From Symbiotaphrina buchneri (taxonomy: Eukaryota > Ascomycota > Symbiotaphrinales > Symbiotaphrinaceae), in the NCBI GenBank assembly GCA_001599915.1, contig BCIG01000009.1:124001-188000 (forward strand): a stretch of 64,000 nt of DNA, read 5' to 3'. Numbering within the stretch: position 1 is the first letter of the stretch; each line of letters opens with the position of its first letter. Under the pieces are notes generated by a model, which did not search any database, was not told the origin of the DNA, and worked only from the letters and a program-made list of their open reading frames with translations. Shown here in pieces: positions 21,552-32,204 of this stretch. The position numbers and the translations under genes are program-made.

Positions 21552-24443
21552 TCACTGCCCGTTCACTGGTGTACCGGTCAACGACTCAGGGGTAACCCCG
21601 TTCGGCTGCGCCGTAGGCCCTGGTCCAGGCGCAGGTGCGAGTGCAGGTGGAGGTGCAGGCGACCCTTGCGGAGGCTGAGGAGTGCCACTGCCTTGTCTAG
21701 CGGCTCCGGCCTGAGCTGCATTCTTAGCTTGCTGTTGACTATAGCTGGATGACTGCTGAGCAGCGATTGCTGCCCGATTCCGCTCTATGATCGCTGCCTG
21801 ATCTTCTGCTCCTAGATGAGATCGGTACCCGCCAAGTGGTCCACTATTGGATGTATCGAACTGTGATCGACCTGACAAAAGAGGGTTGCCGCTTTGCTGC
21901 GGAGGTTGTGGATTTTGGAAGTACTGGCGGTTATTTGGCGTGCCATAGCGTTGTCCTTGCTGCGGTGTCTGTTGTGGGGCGTAAGGAGGCGGTTTCTGAG
22001 GAGAGGCACTTCTCGCGTAAGGGCTTTGTGCAGCGGTATATGTCGCGCTAGATGGGCGGGGGGCTTGATATCCTGGCTGACCTGGCTGCGGCTGATATTG
22101 AGCTGTCTGCATAGGTGCCTGTGGAGCCGAAGGAGCCGAAGGCGTGTGCTGATATTGATTATAGGAGTATGACCGTTGGCTCTGTTGAAAGTACTGTTGC
22201 GGATTTGTTTGTCCATAAGGAGTAGGGCGTGAGGTCTGTGGTGGATATGGTTGATACGGTGGACGTTGTGCCGTGGATGAAGGTGGCCGTTGAGGATATG
22301 TGACACCCGGGTAGGGTGGCCGCCCTGGCGTTTGTGGGTAATAAGGTTGCTGTGATCCCCTCGCATTAGGTATCTGTGGTAGGTAGCCGGCCCGGGTGCT
22401 CGGAGTACCGGTGCTCTGCCCGTAGGGGGTGCGCATGGATGAGGGAGGGGCAGGGGTCCGGCCTGTCGCTGCAGCAGCGGTCATGGCCGAAGCCTTGATC
22501 TTTGCGGAGACCTCATCTTCCTCCATCGTGCCTCTGTAATCCTTGCTTTCGCCCAATATCTTTGCGCTCAGATTGAGCTCTGCTAGCTGGTCGCCATTTA
22601 ATTTGGCAACAGCATACGGAGGCAGTGTTGCAATCATCAATGCCAGCTGAGATTTCAACACCTCATAAGTCTGAATCTCGCTTTCAGACGGCGTATCAAC
22701 GCTGCCAAATAAAGCAGTCTCCTGAGAACCTTGTGAGTTAACTGACTTCGCTGCCGGAAGAGATGACATCCGAATCCGTTGGAACGAATAGAGCGTCTCT
22801 AAAAGGTCTGACATGTTTTGTAAGTCTTCCTCCACATCTTTATCGTTTCGCTCAGCATCTTCTTCTTGCCCGTCAATGAATGTGTCGTCCCAGGATTCTA
22901 CAGCATCCTTGAACATCCTGTACTCCTCATCTTCATATTCCATTGCCCCATCCTGCCCGTCCACCTCATTCTCCGTGGCAGTCTCCGACTCCTCCTGGAA
23001 GAGCGGAGGGTATTGTTCAGCCCCATACTTCTCCCACCACAGCTGGCTCTTGACTTCATGCGGAACAATAGCTGCAGTGTCATCATGTGTAGGAGCAAAG
23101 CTCGAATATACACGCTTGAACAGAGCTTCATTTCGGGCTTCTTTTCGGGCTTCTTCTCTCACTTTCTCCGCCTCCATCTCTGCCCGACTAAGCGCAGGTT
23201 TTCCGTCGCCTGTGCTTAAAGCCCGGTCACGTTGGCGCCGCTTTGCTTCAGGAGATGACGGCCTTTGTTCTGGAACATAAGTGCCGTAACTAAGCCATGT
23301 GGATGCTGGTACTTCCTCTGTTGGGTAAGAATTGAAACCCTTTCTGGTACGTTTAATTTCAGCTTTCCATGGCTGAATCCAATCAACAGAGGAACCTCGA
23401 GTAGACGTATGTTTGGATTGTTTTGGAGGAGCAAGAGGATCCAGCTTGTATGGAGTCGCAAAAAACTCGCCAATTGTGGGAATCTTTTTCGGCTTGACAT
23501 CAACCTCCTCCGGGTGAAAGGGCAGCACCTTTGTAATATTTATCCCAGTCGGCAGAGCGGCGTCTCGAAGTGGAGGTATGACTTTAACGCCATTCGGTGC
23601 TGCCACTGGAGCCTGAAAACTGGAGAACAGTTGTCGCGGCGGATTCCCACCATATATTGTTAATACCGACTTGGTCTCCGGGATTTCGGCAGGTGCTGCA
23701 GAAGCGGACGCAGGTGGTGGAGGCGGGGAAGATGTTGTTCCGGCAAGCCTGGAAGCACCATTCACCACGATCTTATCTTCGTCTGACTTGCTCTCCACCT
23801 CTTCCGACTTCTCTGCCGGTTTTCGTATCTGTTCCGGGATTATGAGGTCGTTTAACGCAGTTTTGAACCCTAGAACACTCTCCACAAATTTCTTTTCTTC
23901 TGGCGCGAAAGGAATGTATCGTGATTGAGTCGGGTCTTTGGGTAGGACCAAGGATTGTACAGTATCGATTGCTCGATCAACGTCGGATAAGAAGTCGCCC
24001 AACGAGGAGTAGGAGTGTGATGTTATCTTTGACGTGATATTGCTTTGCTCCTTCGCGGAAGACGTCTTTTTGCGTTTTGCCGCTGGTTCATCGGACTTAT
24101 TCTCATCGAGACCCGTCTCTATTGATTGTTGGAGGATGGATGGTTTCGTATCGTGACTGTCGTTCATATGCATGTCAGCATGAGGTCCTTGGTACGAGGG
24201 AAAACTGGATAGCCCTGTGCGGAAAGGAAATATATGAGATCGCACTGACCGTTTCAAGACAAGGAGTATGTCTTCCAAGAAGCTGTAAAGGCGATCTTTA
24301 CTTTCTCCGTTTGCGACATGACCATTTGTCGGCGGCTGCATTTCCTCCGCTGTCGATTCGGCACGTTTTCGCTTTCCATTGAGAGCAGGCATCGCGGATT
24401 CCGCGCGCGTCTCGGAATTCGACGCCCCATTCACTGTGGCCAT
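21552..24443 (-). CDS. Conserved-looking low-complexity nuclear-type regulator, function unknown
   Basis: Exons 24443-24250 and 24156-21552 give about 932 residues from MATVNGASNSETRAES. An early basic KRKR motif could be a nuclear signal. Folded-looking segments are YSFLEDILLVLKR joined to HDTKPSILQQ, then SSLGDFLSDVDRAIDTVQS, PFAPEEKKFVESVLGFKTAL, KKIPTIGEFFATP and VYSSFAPTHDDTAAIVP followed by LWWEKYG. The last 300 residues are Gln/Pro/Tyr-rich (many YPQTPGRPPY-like runs), as in transcription or chromatin cofactors. The 93-nt intron is a stop-free multiple of three with a good CTGAC branch site. I considered an Rxt2-type histone deacetylase subunit but cannot support it, so no function is given. 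Confidence 0.75.
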   Translation of the reverse strand: MATVNGASNSETRAESAMPALNGKRKRAESTAEEMQPPTNGHVANGESKDRLYSFLEDILLVLKRSVRSHIFPFRTGLSSFPSYQGPHADMHMNDSHDTKPSILQQSIETGLDENKSDEPAAKRKKTSSAKEQSNITSKITSHSYSSLGDFLSDVDRAIDTVQSLVLPKDPTQSRYIPFAPEEKKFVESVLGFKTALNDLIIPEQIRKPAEKSEEVESKSDEDKIVVNGASRLAGTTSSPPPPPASASAAPAEIPETKSVLTIYGGNPPRQLFSSFQAPVAAPNGVKVIPPLRDAALPTGINITKVLPFHPEEVDVKPKKIPTIGEFFATPYKLDPLAPPKQSKHTSTRGSSVDWIQPWKAEIKRTRKGFNSYPTEEVPASTWLSYGTYVPEQRPSSPEAKRRQRDRALSTGDGKPALSRAEMEAEKVREEARKEARNEALFKRVYSSFAPTHDDTAAIVPHEVKSQLWWEKYGAEQYPPLFQEESETATENEVDGQDGAMEYEDEEYRMFKDAVESWDDTFIDGQEEDAERNDKDVEEDLQNMSDLLETLYSFQRIRMSSLPAAKSVNSQGSQETALFGSVDTPSESEIQTYEVLKSQLALMIATLPPYAVAKLNGDQLAELNLSAKILGESKDYRGTMEEDEVSAKIKASAMTAAAATGRTPAPPSSMRTPYGQSTGTPSTRAGYLPQIPNARGSQQPYYPQTPGRPPYPGVTYPQRPPSSTAQRPPYQPYPPQTSRPTPYGQTNPQQYFQQSQRSYSYNQYQHTPSAPSAPQAPMQTAQYQPQPGQPGYQAPRPSSATYTAAQSPYARSASPQKPPPYAPQQTPQQGQRYGTPNNRQYFQNPQPPQQSGNPLLSGRSQFDTSNSGPLGGYRSHLGAEDQAAIIERNRAAIAAQQSSSYSQQQAKNAAQAGAARQGSGTPQPPQGSPAPPPALAPAPGPGPTAQPNGVTPESLTGTPVNGQ

Positions 24444-25363
24444 TATATTCGTAGAGGTCCAAGAACGGCTACAGTGGATAGTCAAGTGGGAGACGCGCTC
24501 CTGTCTGCGATTCTGCCGCGAGGCGTCAGCAGGACGGGTCATGCGGCAGCTATTCCCTCAACTTGCCTGGGACTAGGCTTCCAGAGTCTTAAAATCGACA
24601 GGGTCGACGCGCCTGCTCCAGAAATTGGGATCCTGGACTGCTTTGCGATCTTCGTGTTCGCGGTCGCGGAACTTTGATTGGGTTGACCCGACGGTACTAC
24701 GATCGTTAGGAGGGATCTTCGTCGCGAGCGACACAAACCACCGTTATGTCGCTGCTACAGTGACAGAAAGGCTCCCGTCAACAATGCAGCAACGAAAGAA
24801 GAGCAGAAGCAGATGGAAAACGGAACCGGCCAGCTCTGAGCGATGAGGATCACAGCTGAAGGAAAGAGCCAGATTGAGCAAGAGGCTCTGGCACAGATTG
24901 GCTGTCCTGTCTGTAAGGGAATGTGGTGGGTATCTCGTAGCCAATCAGAAGCCGTACCGGAAAGAGCCGCTACGGTAAAGGGGCGTCTTTAACTAGAAAT
25001 GCTTGTGCGAGCCATCGCTACCTTAATCCCACAGGTACCTTATTAAACAATTAAAACACCAAGCTGTTCGTACCAAGCTTCCAAGCCTTCTATCGTTTAT
25101 AATGAGAAGTGGTCGACGTATTGGATACATAAACCTAGTGGGCAGACGGGCACATTCTAACTTCAAGGATTTATTGTTGTGAGCTTCTGACTTGATACCT
25201 TGAGAGGTAATACTTTATCTGGCCTTGTAGAGTGATTCAAGATAGCGCTCTTAGGCTAGTATGCCTTGGCTAACTTTCATGGGCCCTTCAATGGATCTCT
25301 ATTATAGACTCCTGCTCCATCGAGGTTCCAATGTACGCGCCTGGCCCTCCGCTGGTTCAATGA
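24444..25363. other. Divergent promoter region, 920 bp
   Basis: Lies between the unknown regulator (-) and the PPR-like gene (+). Only short open frames without recognisable content. It likely carries both promoters. Confidence 0.5.
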
Positions 25364-28300
25364 ATGCCGTCTATCTTCTATGCTGCGTTGGGCACCGCGA
25401 TCAATAGGACAGGCCCATCCCTGCATGCCATTGGCCCTTGGCTGAAGGTAAGCTCAACAATTCTTCCAAGTATGGCCGAGCTAATCGAGTTCCATCCAAG
25501 TGGGCAAGATATGCCACGTCTGTTGCAACGCAGGAAATTGCGTCTGGCTACGGTAAGATAAATTCACCGACTCCAAAGCCGCGGCGGTCATATTCTCGAC
25601 CGGAGGGGACAAGATCCCCCGAAACACAAGTGTGGGGATGGCAAGAGGAGGCTGCGGAAGAGAATGCGGCCTTTGGAGAAGACCACAGGGGGAATTTCTC
25701 GCATGGCTACGGGAAGTGCAAGACCGATAGAGGTCTTACGAGTAAAAGAAAGAAGAAAGCAATGCGCGCGAGCCCGTCAACTGTGTTGAACGCTGCGCTG
25801 TATGCAGTCGGCCTGGAAGATGCAATACCTCCTGATACTCCGCACAAGGCAGATCTGTCATATGTCAATCCAAGAGCCGATGTGCGCCACGACCCATCCA
25901 AGTTCATTGCGACACGAAATCAAAAAAGGCCTGCAGATATATCCCTTGCCTCGATAACCGCGCGTTATATTTGCAGAGTATATCCACTGGCTAAACCTGA
26001 CTACTTGCCGCGAAACGGACTTACCCTCGGTAAGGGCTTGAAGGAGGTTTTCGATCAGAATACCATGACGTACCTTAAACGAAAGGGTTATGGGCCTCAT
26101 GATGTAACGACTTGGGCCTGGGTTCTTACAGCAGATAGTTCCGAACAAGCTGTTAGGCGTCTCGTCTCGCTAGTCGAGGGAAACGACAGACAGCATGATA
26201 AGACAAAGGCCACTCTTCCAACGTTCTTACTCCTGTATTTGCTACGGCGGGACAATATCAGCCCACAAGCTTTTCAACAACTTCTTTATTACGCGTGGAA
26301 GCATATCAGCGGACTACCGATCAGCAGACATCAGCAGATAGCCAAGCTTGAAGACACGGTTACGAATGGTAGCGTCTCCGAGCTTCCAACGTCATTGATT
26401 CAGGTCGGAACCTCTAAAATGGGTTCTTCAATGGATGAAAGTACGATAATGACCATGATTGTACGATTATTACGGCATGCGCGTGAAGTGTGGCCACAGG
26501 CCGTCGTTAGCATTGCTTGCATGGTGTCCAGTTATTTGGATGGATTCGCAGGTTGCGAGCGAGCCCAAGCGGAGAGCGAGTTGTCGGAGGAGCGTTCTTC
26601 CCGCTTGACCGACGTCTACAATCGATTGCTTACGTTACTGGCAATTCCGTCGCCTGTTGAACCATATCGAACAGTCAGGCATCGACAAGTGGCCCAATTC
26701 ATTCTATTACGGAAGATGGCTACCTTCAATCCTCCGTTGTCAATATCTAGAGAAGGCTATAGGGCTGTGATACGGACACAACTTGCACATAAGAAGACTG
26801 TCCAGGAACGGAAATGGGCGTTGATGAAAGCGAGATCTTGGCCGCCGTGGAGAGAAGAACGGACCGGCCTAGACATTGGCCAGGGGGTTGAAGAAGGCAT
26901 AAGTCGAGCTACCCATGCTCTCTGGAGGATGAAGGAAGCTGGGTATTCAGAGCACACAAGAGATGGAGCGGCGAATATCTTCGCCGGATGGGACACGGAT
27001 AGAAGTCCAACAATTCAGACCCGTACTCTGGTGAAACGGCAGGCTATCCGAACGAGGGTGTCCGATGATTCTGGAGCGGAACTGGATGCTTGGCCTGCCA
27101 GAATTCGCGCAACTCGTACAGTGGAAGAAGCATGGTCATGCTTCTTATCAGCAAAGGATACAGGGACGCATCTTTCTCATGAAGCCTATCATGCGATGTT
27201 TGAGAAGTTGTTCTACGACCTGAAAAGGCGCCGAGCTGCCGAGAAACTATCGCATCAACAGGAAACCTTAGAAGAGCCAGCTATCCCTGGGGACGGAAGG
27301 GAAGTGATTGCAGGCCCCTTCTCTCCTCGGGAAGCAGTCTACCTGCACACGCCAGTCCCATCTATCGAGCGATTTTTCGATCAGATGATTCAAAACGGAG
27401 TCCGGCCTCGTGGGCAACTTCTGGCATTCCTAGTCCGCCACGCATTGACCATAGAGGAAGGCCTAAGGTATATGCGAGCTAGTAGGTCTATGGATGTCAA
27501 AACCACACATCTACTGGCATTTGGCTACATCAACGGGGATGGGAGTCCGTTACAGGCAGCTCTTGACAGACTCCCGAACCTTATTTCTGCTGCATATATC
27601 GAGCTCCTATGTGCCAAAGCCCGTTTGCCAGACAGAAATGCTTTTCTTTCCCGCCGAAAAGATCTTCGAGCTCACCAGAAGCAAATCCCAGCCTTCAATC
27701 TCTTCTGCGATCTTCCAACAAGTTATGAGACGCCGTTGCTGCACGCTTGCAAGCTTGTTAGTGTGCGACGGCCTAAGTACCGTCCGCCCTGGAACGCTCT
27801 TCTGGCGGTATTGGCAAGGAAATGGAGACATCACAGAGGCGGGAAGAACGCCCTGGTGGATACTGGAATGTCCGACTGGTTTTCCTACCGAGCAATTCGG
27901 GAAATCCTAACTCAAATGACTTCCGAAGGACTTGATCCAGATAGTCATGCTTTCCGTCACCTCTGCAAAGGCCTAGGGAAGGCAGTCGTCGCTCGTTTGA
28001 GAAGCCTGCCACCTGACGCCAAGGCAGATAGTGCAGTGCGCGAGGATCTCACATTCCTCAAGAAGATGTTCGAGAAATTGGTAGGGGTGAAGCTAGGTAC
28101 TGTGGATGACGCTGCTGGAGGTTCTGATCAATCGTGGTCCCTTCCCCGTCTGCTTACGATGCCGCCCGCAGCTCATCTGCACGCATACGCCAGAGTATTA
28201 GGTCTAGCGGGAGATTACCAAAGTCTTCTAGATCTTTTACGTTGGATGGTCAAGTATGCTCCGGAACTCCAGACTGCAGTTGATGAAGTCAACAACGGCC

Positions 28301-28515
28301 GAAAGCATCTACGTCATATTCTCACAGCTATGAGAGTATATTTGGAACGTGATGTATGGATAAGTGATCATGAGGCTATATCGAGGGTTCCGCCCGCTGG
28401 ATCAGCTGTTCTGGATGAGTTCAGGCGTTTCATCGAAGCTCAAGAGGACTGGGGCGGCTGGCCAGATGACCAGGAAGTGGAAATGTATTGTCAACATGCC
28501 AGTGCTACACTTTGA
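25364..28515 (+). CDS. Large PPR-like, probably mitochondrial protein
   Basis: Exons 25364-25447 and 25501-28515 give 1032 residues. The first exon encodes MPSIFYAALGTAINRTGPSL, a presequence-like N terminus; its 53-nt intron (GTAAGC, CTAAT branch, CCAAG acceptor) joins LK to WARYATSVATQEI. The body is helical and basic, with repeats resembling fungal pentatricopeptide units, for example SIERFFDQMIQNGVRPRGQL and IREILTQMTSEGLDPDSHAF followed by RHLCKGL. Such proteins bind organellar transcripts and control their stability or translation. The PPR assignment rests on spacing and the GVxPxxxx/GLDPDxHxF-type ends, and a profile search could overturn it. Confidence 0.7.
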
Positions 28516-28767
28516 ATGTACGAGGATTAGGGCGATCGACGCAATAGAGATATAAAGTATATAATGTTTCTAGAGCCTTCATGCGACTCCGTTCGAGTAG
28601 TATATCGTGGGAATCACCAGCTTCGGGGTGGAGCTTGGCGCAGCCTTCTCCGAGATGGGCGCGACTGTCACCCCCTATCGTACCCCAGATTCGACGCACC
28701 CCGCATCAACCATCGTCTGTGAGCTGCGCACCTCTCCTCTCTTCCTTTTCCTCTCACACCCTGCAAG

Positions 28768-29750
28768 ATGCGCCCGCCACAACTTGCGTTCATCAGGCCA
28801 TTGAGTCGCTGTGCCCGATTCGCGTCGAAACAAAATGCCTTCTACTCGACCACATCTCCAACACCGCTCGTCAACGTCCGGTCCGTTCCCGCGCCGCACA
28901 CAGGCACCATCCGCATTCTGTCCCTCAACCGCCCCGCAGCACGAAATGCCATATCCCGGCAACTGCTAGCCGAGCTATCGCACCAGATCACTGACGTCAG
29001 GAGCGAAGGATCCAATGGCCGAACTAGGGCGCTGATACTGGCCAGCGAGACGGATGATGCTTTCTGCGCCGGTGCCGATCTGAAGGAGCGGAGTGGCTTC
29101 TCGGAAGAAGAGTGCGTGGTTACCCCGAGATATAGGGTCAGGCTATAGGCTATGGGACATACGGCTGACCTTCCCACTTCCACAGAACCGCACAATTCCT
29201 CTCCTCCCTCCGCGGCACCTTCGCCTCACTCTCCGACCTACAGATCCCCACCATTTCCGCCATCGCCTCCACCGCCCTGGGCGGCGGCCTCGAGCTCGGC
29301 CTCGCCACCACCTTCCGCGTCTTCAGCTCCAACTGCGCCGTCGCTCTCCCTGAGACCCGGCTCGGCATCATCCCCGGCGCCGGCGGCACATACCGGCTTC
29401 CGCAATTGATTGGTCGTACGCGCGCGCTGGATCTGATACTTACGGGGCGGAGGGTCAGTGGCTTGGATGCGTTCAGGATGGGAGTCTGTGATCGGCTCGT
29501 GCTGATCAGCGAGGAGAATGCGACACAGCCAGGGAAGGCCAGGGAGATGGTGTTGGATGAGGCGGTGCAGATGGCTAGAGTGATTTGTGAAGGTGCGCCC
29601 AGGGCGGCGGGAGCGGCGAGAGCGGCCGTGCTGGCGGAGAGCGAAGAGGTGGAGAATAAGATGTATGATAGTGTTGTACGGACGGAGGATAGAAACGAGG
29701 CTCTGAAGGCCTTTAGGGAGAAGAGAAGACCGATATTCAAGGGTCGTTGA
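28768..29750 (+). CDS. Mitochondrial enoyl-CoA hydratase/isomerase (AUH-like)
   Basis: Crotonase-fold enzyme, most like methylglutaconyl-CoA hydratase of leucine breakdown. Exons 28768-29111 and 29186-29750 give 302 residues. An Arg/Ser-rich presequence (RPLSRCARFASKQNAFYSTT) indicates mitochondrial import. Core motifs are LNRPAARNAIS, DDAFCAGADLKER (oxyanion hole), then after the 74-nt intron ISAIASTALGGGLELGLAT and ALPETRLGIIPGAGGTYRL, which carries the catalytic Glu region. The end EALKAFREKRRPIFKGR is typical of AUH. The precise substrate is inferred from similarity remembered for the family. Confidence 0.9.
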
Positions 29751-29928
29751 GAAGAGAGCTTATATGACAGGTTCACGGCTTAGAAAGGGTGGGTATAAGT
29801 CACGGCAATCAGGTTATCATGGTTGTATAATAATTTCATAGCACAGATTTATAGTCCCCAGGGTATGACCGGCCTAGCCAATGATAAAGATGACGCCTAT
29901 GCTATGCAAACACCAGAAACTTGCTGTA

Positions 29929-31634
29929 TCAATGCAGACGATCCGCAGATCGAGAGCGGAAGTCCTCAACTTCCCAAGCAACCTTGTCACTCAGGCGGAC
30001 GTGACCTCTAGCAGTCCCATTTTCCCCATCTCTCAGCGCCCCAGTGTATATATTTGGTACAGAGTGAGGGTGAAACAATCCTGGTAGTGTGCAGTTAAGG
30101 ACAGACTTTAGTCCCGGTGGGTTTGTGAGCCGGAAGATATCCCACCTAGAGGAACGGTTAGGATAGCAGAGGCTCGAGGGATCGGAATCATGACTCACGA
30201 GTTGTTTTTAGACGGTGCACAAACGATTGCAATGGCTTCGGGCAACATGACCTGATATCCGGAATGTGTATGCAAATCCCTCGAGCTCATAAAGCAGGTC
30301 TGTGTAGGATGGGTATGGATCCAGCCCAAGACCAGCAGGTTCTCTTTCTCACAATAGTCGAAAAGGGCCGATTCATTGATCATCTCACATGTATCGGACG
30401 TGGCCTCCTGCTCAGGAATGACCAACCTGGTGACCACCAGAAGGCCACGCATAAGCATGCCACAAAGGATGCCGCACGTCTCTAGATTTGCTTCAGTATT
30501 GGTTCGAGCATGCTCAAGGAACCTCAGTCGAAGCTGCGGAGAGATGTAGACAGTGCGCAAAGGCGTTTTCCCGTCTTCAAGAAAAGCGGTCGGTTTGATG
30601 GAGAATGAATCTGGCGCCGGTGTACCCGAATGGGAACTCGGTTCTGGTGGGGGAGTTAAAGCCAAAGATGTCTTATCGGGCCTCGGGGGCGGGACTTGCT
30701 TCGGTGGTAGCGGGGGCGGGGTAGTGTCATAAAAGTGTGGAGATGGTTCTTTCGCAGGTCGTTGAGGTCCATGGAGCGCCGCGGGAGGAGCCACGCTGGG
30801 GTCTGGTTCATAAAGCCTGCGCTGTGGGATGCCGGGGTAGTGATATTTCGACGTCCCTGGCTGAGGGAACCGGTGCTGTGTGCCATGACGCTCACTCTCG
30901 TCTGACCAGCAAGCTCCGTCGATCCGCCTCTTTATGTTGCGCATCGTCTCTGTACTATCTTCATCTGTATCCACCGAAGTGTCACCCACTAAGTTGTTCC
31001 TAGCAAACTTTCTCCGCTTCATCTCCCTAGCGGCCAAACTCAGTACCAGATCGATGTTCTCAGCACTCTCGACAGTACGATCTCCCGCTGAATAGGCACC
31101 GTCGGCAATGGAAGTGTCGTGCCAGTCAGAGTGAGTCTGGTTGGAAGACGCATCTCGGTTGGTCAATGCTTTGATCTGTTCAGGTTCAGGTCGCGAAGCG
31201 GCACGCAGCCGTGCCGCCTTTTCATATCTCTCGTATCGTCGGTCGATCCTTCCTTTCAGCTTTTCGAGCTCGGCTAAGTGATTCACGAGAGTCCGCTCGG
31301 CCTCTTCCAATGCAGGATCTCTCTTTCCATTTCGCTTCGCTTCGGGGTGCTTTGATAGCTTCTTGAGGACGAGGTCAAGAGCTCTATAACGAAGCAGGAA
31401 AGCCTGCTGCTCGTCGTGTTCCCGTTCATAAGTTGCTGCCTGCCAAACTTGTGAGTCAGTCCTGCACCATCTGGTTAAGACCTTGAAAACACGAACCTGC
31501 GCTAGAAGAACTCTCGCAGCCCTCAGCCATTGTCTCAGAGGCACCAGAGTATTATAGTCGTAGGCTTCGGCCTCTCTGATAATCTCTGCGGATTTCCGCG
31601 GCCTCCGAGCTTGTGGGAAGTCCGGCTCGCTCAT
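29929..31634 (-). CDS. SST2: AMSH-like JAMM deubiquitinase (Sst2 homologue)
   Basis: A zinc metalloprotease that trims Lys63-linked ubiquitin chains at endosomes. Exons 31634-31497, 31439-30199 and 30145-29929 give 531 residues. The N terminus is a USP8-type dimerisation helix bundle (YNTLVPLRQWLRAARVLLAQ, then AATYEREHDEQQAFLLRYR). The middle is Pro-rich and disordered. The MPN domain begins VYISPQLRLRFLEHARTN and has the full JAMM set: Glu in NLETCGILCG, His-x-His in GWIHTHPTQ, then SSRDLHTH. After the last intron come WDIFRLTNPPGLKSVLNC and PGLFHPHS, the second zinc-site region of AMSH enzymes. Intron 1 (57 nt) is a stop-free multiple of three. Confidence 0.92.
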
Positions 31635-32204
31635 GATGTGCGACGTTCATTAATAGGAATGAAGCAGGAACGTCCTTCCTTCGGGAAGGGGGCCTCTTCC
31701 CTTATTGGTAGGCGGGGGTCTCGAAGGTGCTTTGCTCGCTGCTGCGGGTTCGTAATGAACGTTCAGCTGCAAAAATATATACCGTTTCTCATTGGGTTCG
31801 GTATCGATAACATCAAATCAAGAGATCCTGCATACTTTGCAGGGGGCAAGTGCTGCTTCCATAGTGTTTGCTGATGCCTATCGTAAACCCGGTGTTTCCC
31901 ACACACGCACGCACCCATGGCTGACAAGGCTCGGCACGGATCATCTTTCCGCCATCGCTCATTGAAGAATCAATTCTATTGGCCAGGCGCACCTTGATTT
32001 TCGAGGTTCATTGGAAATTTAGAGCTGTGAGAAAGCTACAAGAAACATCGAATATCTGGACAGTTGGGACGCTGGCGATCCTGGCAGTCTGCTCTTCTGA
32101 AGAATCAAATCCTCGGGCTATATCAGCTGCAGCTCCCATATGGCTTAATCCGACCGTCGTCCTTCTCGAGAGGACGAGATGTGCGCCTCTACTCCATCTA
32201 CGCC
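31635..32204. other. Divergent promoter region, AMSH / Mtf1-like
   Basis: 570 bp without a supported gene. The frame of the Mtf1-like protein is open upstream of its first ATG, so part of this could be coding if a further 5' exon exists. Confidence 0.45.

Noticed and set aside
21552-24443. Naming the Gln/Pro-rich protein as the Rpd3L subunit Rxt2
   Set aside because: I could not match its segments to the Rxt2 N-terminal signature I know, so no name is given.
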